Below are positions 33,582 through 41,776 of a DNA stretch of 64,000 nucleotides, piece by piece. Made by a program: the position numbers and the translations under genes. Numbering within the stretch: the stretch's first letter is position 1; the number at the start of each line of letters is the position of its first letter. Origin of the DNA: Thermincola carboxydiphila (GTDB taxonomy: Bacteria > Bacillota > Thermincolia > Thermincolales > UBA2595); the NCBI GenBank assembly GCA_016841725.1, contig JAENYP010000014.1, positions 1 through 64,000 of the forward strand, in the 5' to 3' direction. The notes under the pieces were generated by a model. It did not search any database, was not told the origin of the DNA, and saw only the letters and a program-made list of their open reading frames with translations.

Positions 33582-34991
33582 ATGGACAATAAACAGAACT
33601 TATTAAGAAAACTGCCGGCAATAAATATAGTCCTGGAACAGGCCGGAATTAAACAGCTTGAATTACGCTGCCCGCATGCCCTGATTTCCGAAGCTGCCTC
33701 AGAAACGGTCCAGAGTATCAGGGAAGCTATTCTGGCCGGTGAAAAATCACTGGACACAATAACCGAACTGGACAAAATTGTGGACCTGGTAGTAAAAAGG
33801 GTCGCGGAAAAGACCAGCCCCAACCTGAGGAAAGTCATTAATGCAACCGGGATAGTCTTACACACCAATTTGGGCCGTGCTGTCCTTGCCGGTTCAGCAG
33901 TCAAGGCCATTAATGATGTGGCTGCCAATTATTCAAATCTTGAACTGGACCTGACCACAGGCGAACGGGGGACACGATATGCACACATTGAGAAACTGCT
34001 GTGCCGGCTGACCGGGGCTGAAGCAGGAATGGCAGTAAATAATAACGCCGCTGCAGTGCTATTGGTATTAAACACACTGGCGAAGGACAGGGAAGTTATT
34101 GTCTCCCGGGGTCAGTTGGTGGAGATTGGCGGTTCTTTCCGAATCCCGGACGTGATGTCACAAAGCGGCGCTGTCCTGGTGGAGGTCGGTACTACTAACA
34201 AGACCCATTTGCGGGATTATGAAAGCGCTGTCACTGAAGATACTGCGCTGCTGTTAAAGGTACATACCAGCAATTATAAGGTGATTGGTTTTACGGCTGA
34301 GGTGTCAGGCGGGGAACTGGTAAGCCTGGGCAGGACAAGAGGCATTGCCGTTTATGAGGACCTGGGCAGCGGAGTACTGGTTGAATTTATGAAATACGGT
34401 ATCTCACATGAGCCTACTGTTAATGAGAGTATCAAAGCAGGTGTGGATATCCTGACGTGCAGTGGGGATAAGCTTTTCGGCGGACCCCAGGCAGGCATTA
34501 TTGTGGGCCGGAAATATATTATCGACAAAATTAAGCAAAACCCGCTTACCAGGGCTCTCAGAGTGGACAAGTTTACCCTGGCAGCCATGGAGGCAACACT
34601 GCGCCTGTACTTTGACGAGGAGACGGCTGTTGCCGAGATACCGACACTGAGGATGATTATGATGCAGCCTGAGGAAATACGGCTAAGGGCAGAGAAGCTG
34701 CAGGATCTGCTGCGGGAAAAAACAGGGGACAGCATCGATACAGAGATTATTGCCGGTTTTTCTCAGGTAGGCGGAGGCGCTCTGCCGGAAGAAAACCTGC
34801 CGACATTTCTTGTTTCCGTCAGGCCGCTATCTCTGAGTGTGAACAAATTGGAAAAAATGTTCAGGGAGATGGAGCCTCCCGTTCTGGCCAGGATACAGAA
34901 AGACAGGCTGCTATTTGACCCAAGGACACTGCTTGACAAAGACTGTGAAGTTATTGCCATAAACCTGCAGAGAATCATGGAAATGGGGTGA
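33582..34991 (+). CDS. selA: L-seryl-tRNA(Sec) selenium transferase SelA
   Basis: PLP enzyme that converts seryl-tRNA(Sec) to selenocysteyl-tRNA(Sec). The 469-residue product shows NATGIVLHTNLGRA, NLELDLTTGERGTRY, the PLP lysine in SGDKLFGGPQAG, and FSQVGGGALPEENLPT. Length and motifs are normal. ATG at 33582 follows GGAGTTAGGGG. It overlaps its role with selD immediately downstream, and fdhA is the visible client selenoprotein. selB and selC are not in this window. Confidence 0.95.
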   Translation: MDNKQNLLRKLPAINIVLEQAGIKQLELRCPHALISEAASETVQSIREAILAGEKSLDTITELDKIVDLVVKRVAEKTSPNLRKVINATGIVLHTNLGRAVLAGSAVKAINDVAANYSNLELDLTTGERGTRYAHIEKLLCRLTGAEAGMAVNNNAAAVLLVLNTLAKDREVIVSRGQLVEIGGSFRIPDVMSQSGAVLVEVGTTNKTHLRDYESAVTEDTALLLKVHTSNYKVIGFTAEVSGGELVSLGRTRGIAVYEDLGSGVLVEFMKYGISHEPTVNESIKAGVDILTCSGDKLFGGPQAGIIVGRKYIIDKIKQNPLTRALRVDKFTLAAMEATLRLYFDEETAVAEIPTLRMIMMQPEEIRLRAEKLQDLLREKTGDSIDTEIIAGFSQVGGGALPEENLPTFLVSVRPLSLSVNKLEKMFREMEPPVLARIQKDRLLFDPRTLLDKDCEVIAINLQRIMEMG

Positions 34992-34995
34992 GGAT

Positions 34996-36054
34996 TTGAC
35001 GGAAGATAAGACAGTTTATACACTGACATCACTTTCATGCAAAGCCGGCTGAGCGGCCAAAATAGGTCCGGAGGACCTTGCCGAGGTACTCAGTATGCTG
35101 CCGCCATCCCTGCCTGACCCGAACCTGCTGGTTGGACTGAATACCAATGACGATGCCGGGGTTTACCGGCTTAATGAGGACACAGCTCTGATCCAGACTG
35201 TGGATTTTTTCACACCTGTGGTTGATGACCCATATCTGTTCGGTCAGATTGCGGCAGCAAATTCGCTGAGCGATGTTTATGCCATGGGGGGGAGACCCCT
35301 CACGGCCATGAATATTATCTGCTTTCCCACCAGTAAACTGGAACTTGTGGTACTTGCCGAAATTTTAAAAGGGGGTGCCGATAAGGTCAGGGAAGCCGGG
35401 GCTGTGCTGGTGGGCGGCCATTCTGTAGAGGATGATGAACCCAAATACGGCCTGGCAGTTACCGGAATTGTTCACCCCGACAGGGTGATGGCAAATTCGG
35501 GCGCTAAACCTGGTGATGCCCTGGTATTAACAAAACCCCTTGGCATAGGTATCATCACTACAGCGATTAAAGGCGGCCTGGCCTCTGCTGAAGAAACCGA
35601 GTCTGTCTGCATGGTGATGTCTGCCCTCAACAGGGATGCCGCTGAGGCTATGCAGGAAGTTGGCGCTAACGGCTGTACCGATGTCACGGGTTTTGGACTG
35701 TTGGGCCATGCATCTGAGATGGCGCGGGGCAGTGATGTATCTATCAACATATATGCATCGCGGGTCCCTGTCCTGGGACCCGCTTACGGGTATGCAAAAA
35801 TGGGGATTGTACCCGCAGGCACAAGGGGGAATCTCAAGTATATCAGGCAGTTTGTCGATTTTGAGCCTGAAATTGATGAGACTCAGCAATTGATACTTGC
35901 TGATGCGATAACATCAGGAGGGCTGTTGATTTCCCTTCCAGGGGAGAAGGCCTCCCTGCTGACAGAAAACCTGCATCGCAGGGGTAATACAGAAGCCGTT
36001 ATAATTGGTGAGGTTACCGGCGCCGGCGGGGGCCGGATTACTGTGAAGCCATAA
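34996..36054 (+). CDS. selD: Selenophosphate synthase SelD (selenocysteine-containing)
   Basis: Makes selenophosphate from selenide and ATP. TTG start at 34996, 4 bp after selA, with GGTGAGG. Codon 19 is TGA (35050-35052) in the context SCKAG-U-AAKIGPEDL, where active-site Cys or Sec normally lies; a SECIS-like hairpin follows. Read through, the protein has 352 residues with DDAGVYRLNEDTALIQTVDFF, GGHSVEDDEPKYGLAVTG and TDVTGFGLLGH. A caller treating TGA as stop would start at 35095 and lose the catalytic residue. Confidence 0.95.
35050..35082 (+). promoter_or_regulatory. SECIS-like hairpin in selD
   Basis: AGGTCC (35064-35069) pairs with GGACCT (35073-35078) around a GGA loop, 17 nt from the TGA to the loop, equivalent to the fdhA element. 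The loop is shorter than in fdhA. Confidence 0.65.
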
Positions 36055-36075
36055 CATTTTGAAGGAGAGAGAGTC

Positions 36076-37698
36076 TTGAGACTGGAATCTGCTGCTGTAC
36101 AATATAAGAGCCCATTGGTCAATATGTACCTGAATGATTTTCCGCGGGTTGCCCACCTCTTTGAACACGACCCCCGGAATCCCGGTTCTTTTTCTGACAG
36201 GTATGACATAATTATGCGGGATTATCATACGGACCGGAAAACCCTGGTCCGTATTTTAACTGAATACAACGAAACACTGCAGTGTGGCGACCTGACCAGG
36301 CAGAACCTGCGAAAACTGGAAGCCTCTGATGCCACCGTGGTAATCACCGGGCAGCAGGCAGGCGTCTTTACAGGTCCCCTGTATACAATTTATAAGGCCA
36401 TTACCGCTGTGCAGCTTGCCGCAGAACTTACTGCCAGGACCGGGAGAAATGTTATTCCCATGTTCTGGGTTGCTGCTGAGGACCATGACTTTGCTGAAGT
36501 TGACCACATTTACGTGGTTAACAGGGAGAAAAATATTGAGCGCATTAGGCTGGAACACGACCCTGGAGGGAAGTATTCAGTGGGACATATCCCTGTAACT
36601 GAAGCCGTGTTTGATTTAATACGCAGGCTGGAGGAAAATACAAACCCCTCGGAATGGAAGGGGAAGATTTTAGATAAAGTTAGTGAAATGGCTCGGAACA
36701 GCGCTAACCTTGCCGAATGGTTTGCCCGTATCATGGCCTGGCTCTTTAAGGACCACGGACTGGTTATGGTGAACCCGCTGCTCAGGGAGCTGCGCCGCCT
36801 GTGGAGCGGTACTTTTGAGGAATTCCTCAGCAAGAGCGCCCCGGTCAGTGAAAAACTGAGCGCCGCAGCTGGTCTGGTAAGGGATTTGGGTGTGGAACCC
36901 CAGGTTGAGAAAAACAAAGCCAATGTTAATATGTTTATTTATGTAAATGGTGAAAGGCTGCCCCTGTTCAGATTGGGCGAAAGCTTTGGCGTAAGGGGTG
37001 GATCAGGGGAATGGACCCTGGAGGAACTGCTGGCAGCTGCCGGGGAGACCCCTGACCTGTTCAGTCCCAATGTGGTTTTGCGTCCGGTGGCCCAAGACGC
37101 GCTGCTTCCAATAACGGCCTATATTGCAGGACCTGGTGAGATTTCATATTATGCCCTTTACCGGGATATCTACAGGCTGTTTAACCAAAGGATGCCTGTT
37201 ATTTATCCAAGGGCTAATATTTCGTTGCTTGAACCGGGTATTGCCAGAAACATGAAGGAGTATGGGATTGTACTTGCCGAAGGTATTGACGGCCTGCACA
37301 GGAAACTGCAGATACAGCTTGAAGACAGGGATGTAATTGGAATTGATACAATGTTTGATGCTTATGTGGCCGAGGTGGAACAGTCATACCGGAATTTCAT
37401 CCTGAAGGCTGCCGGAACTGATAAGGAACTGACCAGACATGGGGAAGAAAGCCTGGGCAAGCTGATCTACCAGTTGGAATACTTCAGGAAAAAAACCCGC
37501 CAGTGTCACCGGAAGTCCTGTGACACACTGGTCAGCAGGTTTAATAATATTGAAAACCAGGTATTTCCGCGCAACAACTGGCAGGAGCGGGTTCATAACA
37601 TTTTTCCGTTCCTGTTCAAATACGGGACCGATTTTATAAATGAGCTGGCACGACTTCCTCTGCTGGATAATAACGACCATAAGCTGGTGCATATTTAA
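36076..37698 (+). CDS. bshC: Bacillithiol biosynthesis cysteine-adding enzyme BshC
   Basis: Ligates cysteine to glucosaminyl malate in the last step of bacillithiol synthesis. The 540-residue product shows TVVITGQQAGVFTGPLYT, PMFWVAAEDHDFAEVDH and YIAGPGEISYYALYRDIY, all BshC blocks. TTG start at 36076 after AAGGAGAG. bshA and bshB are not visible nearby. It marks a Firmicute background. Confidence 0.9.
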   Translation: MRLESAAVQYKSPLVNMYLNDFPRVAHLFEHDPRNPGSFSDRYDIIMRDYHTDRKTLVRILTEYNETLQCGDLTRQNLRKLEASDATVVITGQQAGVFTGPLYTIYKAITAVQLAAELTARTGRNVIPMFWVAAEDHDFAEVDHIYVVNREKNIERIRLEHDPGGKYSVGHIPVTEAVFDLIRRLEENTNPSEWKGKILDKVSEMARNSANLAEWFARIMAWLFKDHGLVMVNPLLRELRRLWSGTFEEFLSKSAPVSEKLSAAAGLVRDLGVEPQVEKNKANVNMFIYVNGERLPLFRLGESFGVRGGSGEWTLEELLAAAGETPDLFSPNVVLRPVAQDALLPITAYIAGPGEISYYALYRDIYRLFNQRMPVIYPRANISLLEPGIARNMKEYGIVLAEGIDGLHRKLQIQLEDRDVIGIDTMFDAYVAEVEQSYRNFILKAAGTDKELTRHGEESLGKLIYQLEYFRKKTRQCHRKSCDTLVSRFNNIENQVFPRNNWQERVHNIFPFLFKYGTDFINELARLPLLDNNDHKLVHI

Positions 37699-37789
37699 CT
37701 AATCTTTAACTCAGGTAGAAATAAAGGAAACCGGGCAGCTGTGTCGAATACTATGTTAATACAGTTAAGACATGAAAGGCGGCGATATT

Positions 37790-39166
37790 TTGAAAAAGAT
37801 CTTTATCATCGATACAAATGTCTTGCTCCATGACCCTTTGGCTGTCTTCAAATTTCAAGACAATGATGTGGTCATCCCGTTGATAGCAATTGAGGAAATG
37901 GATAACCAGAAGCGCAGGCAGGATGAAGTAGGCAGGAATGCGCGCCGTGTCGCCAAACTGATTGATGAACTGCGTCACAAGGGTAAAATATTTGAAGGGG
38001 TACTGTTAGAGACAGGCGGGACTCTGAAGGTAGAGTTGAATCACCAGAAGGTACAAAATTTATCTGGCGCTTTAGAGCAGTTTAAGGCGGATAATAGGAT
38101 TCTCTGTGTTGCTATGGCATATAAGGAAGAGTTCCCGGACCGGAAAGTTATCCTGGTGACCAAAGACACCTATCTCAGAATTAAGGCTGATGTTGCCGGA
38201 GTTGAAGCAGAGGATTACAAAACAGATAAGGTAAATATTGAGGAACTTTATTCCGGTAGTCTTGAGATAAAAGTGGCTCCTGAGATGATTAACCAGTTTT
38301 ACAGCAATAGTTTTCTTCCGTGGGATAAGCCTGAGGATGACCCGGAGGAGTTGTATTCCAATCAGTTTGTATCTATGGTGGATATCAATGAAACAGGTCA
38401 GTCCGCTCTGGCCCGGTATAATCCGGAGAAGAAGGGTCTGGTGCCCTTAATTCATGCCGGCGCAGAAGCCTGGGGCATCCGGGCCCGGAACAAGGAACAG
38501 CGCTATGCCATGGAGCTGCTGATGGATGATAACATCAAGCTGGTAACTCTGGTAGGCCAGGCCGGTACGGGAAAAACCCTGCTGGCAGTTGCAGCCGGAT
38601 TGGAAAAGACCATTGATGCCGAAAGTTATAAGAAACTCGTGGTAACCAGACCGGTAATACCCCTTGGAGGCGATATTGGTTTTCTCCCCGGTGACAAGGA
38701 AGAAAAAATGCGGCCATGGATGAGCCCCATTTATGATAACCTGGAATATATTTTCGGTGTCGGGAAAGAGACCAAAAAAGAGAAAGTTGACCGGGGTGAC
38801 CATGATAAACCCAAGTCTACTAATATCGATACAATGATCCGTTACTTTAAAGACAAAGGACAGCTCGAACTGGAAGCCCTGACCTATATCAGGGGACGGA
38901 CTATGCCGCGGCAGTACATCATAGTTGATGAGGCCCAGAACCTGACACCTCATGAAGTTAAGACTATCCTGACCAGGGCAGGCGAAGGTTCCAAGGTAGT
39001 CCTTACCGGAGACCCCTACCAGATTGACCATCCCTATCTTGATTCCAGCAGCAACGGCCTGACATATGTTGTGGAAAAATTTAAGGGGGTTAAGCTGGCC
39101 GGTCATGTAACCTTTGTTAAGGGTGAGCGCTCGGAACTGGCCCAGATTGCGGCTGAACTGATCTAA
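37790..39166 (+). CDS. PIN domain-PhoH family ATPase
   Basis: A 458-residue protein with an N-terminal PIN RNase domain (IIDTNVLLHDP; acidic residues in IAIEEMDNQK and TKDTYLRIKA) and a C-terminal PhoH ATPase (Walker A GQAGTGKTLLAV, Walker B YIIVDEAQNLTP). Related proteins act in RNA processing or decay. TTG at 37790, 7 bp after AAAGGCGG, is favoured over ATG at 37772. Confidence 0.9.
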   Translation: MKKIFIIDTNVLLHDPLAVFKFQDNDVVIPLIAIEEMDNQKRRQDEVGRNARRVAKLIDELRHKGKIFEGVLLETGGTLKVELNHQKVQNLSGALEQFKADNRILCVAMAYKEEFPDRKVILVTKDTYLRIKADVAGVEAEDYKTDKVNIEELYSGSLEIKVAPEMINQFYSNSFLPWDKPEDDPEELYSNQFVSMVDINETGQSALARYNPEKKGLVPLIHAGAEAWGIRARNKEQRYAMELLMDDNIKLVTLVGQAGTGKTLLAVAAGLEKTIDAESYKKLVVTRPVIPLGGDIGFLPGDKEEKMRPWMSPIYDNLEYIFGVGKETKKEKVDRGDHDKPKSTNIDTMIRYFKDKGQLELEALTYIRGRTMPRQYIIVDEAQNLTPHEVKTILTRAGEGSKVVLTGDPYQIDHPYLDSSSNGLTYVVEKFKGVKLAGHVTFVKGERSELAQIAAELI

Positions 39167-39186
39167 AATTAACCATGAAACCAAGG

Positions 39187-39214
39187 AAAGTGGCAGATAT
39201 CTGCCACTTTTTGT
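39187..39214 (+). terminator. Rho-independent terminator
   Basis: AAAGTGGCAGAT pairs with ATCTGCCACTTT as a near-perfect palindrome, followed by TTTTG. Confidence 0.85.
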
Positions 39215-39289
39215 TTTATTGTCTTTTTCATGTTCCGGGGAATAGAATAAACCAGTAAAAAGAGTCTTTTGCAGAAAGGAGTATGGAAA

Positions 39290-40015
39290 ATGGCGCCTAA
39301 AATAGTAATAGACCCGGGACATGGCGGGCATGACCCGGGTGCACAGGGCTATGGTCTACAGGAAAAGAATATTAACCTGGATATAGCTCTGAAAATCCAG
39401 AATAAGCTGGTTAATTATGCCGATGTAAGCCTGACGAGAGATAGTGATGTTTTTGTCAGCCTTTCCGACAGGGCCGCTGTTGCCAATAGGAAGGGTGCGG
39501 ACCTTCTTGTTTCCGTACATGTTAATGCAGGTGGGGGAACGGGTTTTGAAAGCTACATTTATCCGGCCGCTTCCCCTGCATCACGGGAAATAACGAGAGA
39601 TATCCACCGGGCGGCGGCGGAATTTTACCTATCTGCCGGTTTTCTTGACAGAGGGTTTAAAGAGGCCAATTTTGCCGTTTTGCGGGAAACAGATATGCCT
39701 GCAATTCTGACGGAAAATTTATTTATTGATACAAAGGAGGATGCTGCCCGGCTTCAAGACCCTTTGTTTCGGGATAAAATTGCCGCCGCAACCGTCAATG
39801 GCATCATCAAGGCTCTGGATATGGCACCACAGCAGCCGGCGCCTCAGCAGCCGGAAGCGCCTCCCCACTGGGCTGTAGAATACTTTAAGCGCCTTAGGGA
39901 TGAGGGTTTGGTAGACAGCAGCCATAACCTGGATGCCCCGGTCACCTGGGGGGAATTTTCCGCAGTAATCTCAAGGCTGCTGGATAAGCTCAACCGGTCT
40001 ATGCCTGCTCAGTGA
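39290..40015 (+). CDS. N-acetylmuramoyl-L-alanine amidase
   Basis: Zinc amidase cleaving the peptide stem from peptidoglycan. The 241-residue product shows [15 protein letters not shown] (zinc His), [36 protein letters not shown] (zinc His) and [14 protein letters not shown] (catalytic Glu). No signal peptide, so it may be spore- or lysis-related like CwlC. A proline/glutamine linker ([13 protein letters not shown]) leads to a C-terminal helix-rich module similar to SLH-type or spore-cell-wall binders. Converges on and overlaps the YbjQ gene. Confidence 0.88.
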   Translation: MAPKIVIDPGHGGHDPGAQGYGLQEKNINLDIALKIQNKLVNYADVSLTRDSDVFVSLSDRAAVANRKGADLLVSVHVNAGGGTGFESYIYPAASPASREITRDIHRAAAEFYLSAGFLDRGFKEANFAVLRETDMPAILTENLFIDTKEDAARLQDPLFRDKIAAATVNGIIKALDMAPQQPAPQQPEAPPHWAVEYFKRLRDEGLVDSSHNLDAPVTWGEFSAVISRLLDKLNRSMPAQ

Positions 40016-40319
40016 CTACAGCAGTTCCGCTTACAGTAACCATCAGCATACCTTCCCTGATAACCTCATAATCAAGATCAACCCCGACCACGGCATTAGC
40101 TCCCATACGCTCTGCCCTTTCTGACATTTCCTTGATGGCAATTGTCCGGGCATCAACAAGCTTGGTTTCATAAGCCCCGGAACGACCCCCGACGATGTCA
40201 GTGATACTTGCGAAAAGGTCTCTGACCACATTTGCTCCCATAATAGCCTCACCGGCGATAAGACCGAGGTAACGGGTGATTTTTTGCCCTTCAATACTGT
40301 GTGTTGTAGTAATAATCAA
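39999..40319 (-). CDS. YbjQ/UPF0145 family protein
   Basis: A 106-residue protein beginning [20 protein letters not shown], with [23 protein letters not shown] and [14 protein letters not shown], which define the YbjQ family (pentameric, possible metal binding). TTG at 40319 is 7 bp after AAAAGGAG; a GTG at 40328 is less well placed. Its 3' end overlaps the amidase gene by 17 bp. Confidence 0.85.
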   Translation of the reverse strand: MIITTTHSIEGQKITRYLGLIAGEAIMGANVVRDLFASITDIVGGRSGAYETKLVDARTIAIKEMSERAERMGANAVVGVDLDYEVIREGMLMVTVSGTAVVTEQA

Positions 40320-40328
40320 ATAAAACAC

Positions 40329-40654
40329 TCCTTTTCATATTTAGGTTTTCACATTAATATTTTACCATAATCAGAGGTCAGGTATGTAGAGCCTGCTTTC
40401 AAAAATATTGGTTAATTGTTGTTGGGGCACCGGTGTTTCTCTATAATATTTTTATAGGGGTCATTCCTGAATTTTCATAACTCATTTAAAAACTCGCTGG
40501 GAGGTAAGCATCATATCACATCCGCTGGAATTTATTAATCCCAAGTCCCTGAAGCATTTAAGTGAACAACTTCAGGAAATTATCAAGAATATTTAAAACC
40601 ATATCGGTAAAACTATTCCTGGTTCGATAATAAAAAATTTAGGAGGACACACTA
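40329..40654 (+). promoter_or_regulatory. Promoter region of the coiled-coil peptide gene, with a possible ORF fragment
   Basis: TTGTTG (40419-40424), a 17-bp spacer and TATAAT (40442-40447) form a good sigma-A promoter. A 27-codon frame at 40513-40596 (PLEFINPKSLKHLSEQLQEI) follows GGGAGG but begins with ATC/ATA rather than a normal start. It could be a gene fragment or a tiny ORF with a rare start. No other gene seen. Confidence 0.5.
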
Positions 40655-40843
40655 ATGAAAAACCAGGAAGTCGAGAAAAAATTGAATAATGCTGAAAACA
40701 AGTTAATGGAACTTGACAAGCTTTCCGACCAACTGAAAGCAAAATCTGAATTTGCTGCTGAAGTCGGCGCCCTTGAAAAAATGAAAAAATTGGCCCAAGA
40801 AGCCAAAATGGAAGTGGCTGAAGCAAAATCAAAGAACCAATAA
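40655..40843 (+). CDS. Small charged coiled-coil protein
   Basis: The 62-residue product is nearly all helix with heptad spacing (KLNNAENKLMELDKLSDQLK; AAEVGALEKMKKLAQEAKME), rich in K, E and A, and without cysteine or membrane segment. ATG at 40655 follows TTAGGAGGAC. A hairpin (CTCCGGAC/GTTCGGAG, 40855-40877) follows. Function unknown. Confidence 0.7.
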   Translation: MKNQEVEKKLNNAENKLMELDKLSDQLKAKSEFAAEVGALEKMKKLAQEAKMEVAEAKSKNQ

Positions 40844-40925
40844 CTGATAAACTGCTCCGGACTTAAACAGTTCGGAGTATTTGTTTGTATAAAAGGGAGT
40901 TTTCCGGTACTGCCACCTATGTTTA

Positions 40926-40954
40926 TTGCGAAAAGCATTTAAAAAAGGTATAAT
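40926..40954 (+). promoter_or_regulatory. Sigma-A promoter of the Moco riboswitch transcript
   Basis: TTGCGA (40926-40931), a 17-bp spacer and TATAAT (40949-40954), about 20 bp before the riboswitch-like structure. Confidence 0.65.
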
Positions 40955-40971
40955 GTAAAAAAAAGATAAAA

Positions 40972-41087
40972 CAACTCCGAGTTGGCATGGCCTAAGACCT
41001 TCGGTTACGGCCCGTCAACCGCTGCCGGGTAACCGGTAAAGGGTATCACAGGAAACTGTGATGCCTCCCGTATTTGGAAAGGAGATT
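40972..41087 (+). promoter_or_regulatory. Molybdenum-cofactor (Moco-type) riboswitch
   Basis: CTCCGAG near 40975 pairs through CTCC with GGAG at 41081-41084. Inside are GCCGGGTAACCGGTAAAGGGT, given in two overlapping halves, a GGAAAC-capped stem (ATCACAGGAAACTGTGAT) and the conserved GCCTCCCGT ... TTGGAAAGGAG block, which match the Moco RNA motif seen upstream of molybdopterin genes. A molybdopterin operon follows. Recognition is from consensus memory; a tungsten-cofactor version is possible. Confidence 0.75.
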
Positions 41088-41099
41088 AATGGTATTATG

Positions 41100-41124
41100 A
41101 CACCCCTTTCCCAGGGGTGTTTTT
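41100..41124 (+). terminator. Terminator of the Moco leader
   Basis: ACACCCC (41100-41106) pairs with GGGGTGT (41114-41120), followed by TTTT. It follows the riboswitch and a three-codon ORF (ATG GTA TTA TGA) and is a candidate expression platform. Confidence 0.8.
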
Positions 41125-41156
41125 GCGTAATATATGTTTTTTACAATCAGTAAGCC

Positions 41157-41462
41157 CTGGAGATGCTTGGAATGAAATATGGTGAGGCATTGTATCAATT
41201 TTCCGCACTGCCGCCTATGAGTCTAAGCTGCCACCGCCCCGGCAACAAGGCAGCGTCCCCGAACTCGATGGCTCATTGGGCTTGTTTCATATGATGGCCG
41301 CCTCTCGTTTTGGCGGGCCAAAACTTCCCGGCAGCCTTCGCCATCTTCGGACATGCGGGGACTCCCTGCCTTGTTGTCGGTCATTTGCAGCGAGACTCAT
41401 AACGGCGGCGGTGCAAGGAAAACCTTATACAATACCTCACCATATTTCGCGGTCATTACCAG
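41157..41462. repeat. Palindromic repeat element, copy D (306 bp)
   Basis: Bounded by CTGG and CCAG, with arms GAAATATGGTGAGGCATTGTATC and complement in two halves, then GCACTGCCGCC, GAGTCTAAGCTGCCACC and a long inner palindrome centred near 41290. Its sequence is very close to copy B minus the nested insert. It lies between the Moco riboswitch/terminator and the first gene of the operon. Confidence 0.85.
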
Positions 41463-41560
41463 AGCCCAAGTTAAAGAAAAGAACATAAAGTATAAGCGCA
41501 AAACCCGAATTAAAAGGAAATGTATTTCCGAGAGACTTTAATAAGGGGAGGTGAAATAAG

Positions 41561-41740
41561 ATGGATAAGATTCCTGAAAAGGTTTTGGAAGCGGTAAAGG
41601 AAGCGGCTCCTGAGGGCAGGCTGAGTTGTGCTGATGCCCATGACCTGGCAAAAAGGCTGGATGTGGAATTGCTCATGGTCGGAAAAGCAGCTGATGAGCT
41701 GAAGATTAAATTAAAAAACTGCCAGCTGGGGTGCTTTTAA
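41561..41740 (+). CDS. Small protein at the head of the Moco operon
   Basis: A 59-residue protein: MDKIPEKVLEAVKEAAPEG, LSCADAHDLAKRLDVELLM and the end KIKLKNCQLGCF. The helical pattern resembles a short winged-helix or HTH domain, and the C terminus carries a CxxxC pair. ATG at 41561 has an excellent SD (GGGGAGGTGA). It is 36 bp before moeA and in the same direction. It may be a small regulator or metal-binding accessory; no family name is recognised. Confidence 0.75.
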   Translation: MDKIPEKVLEAVKEAAPEGRLSCADAHDLAKRLDVELLMVGKAADELKIKLKNCQLGCF

Positions 41741-41776
41741 CAGAAAGCTTAGCCTTTTAGAAAAATGGAGGTTCCA

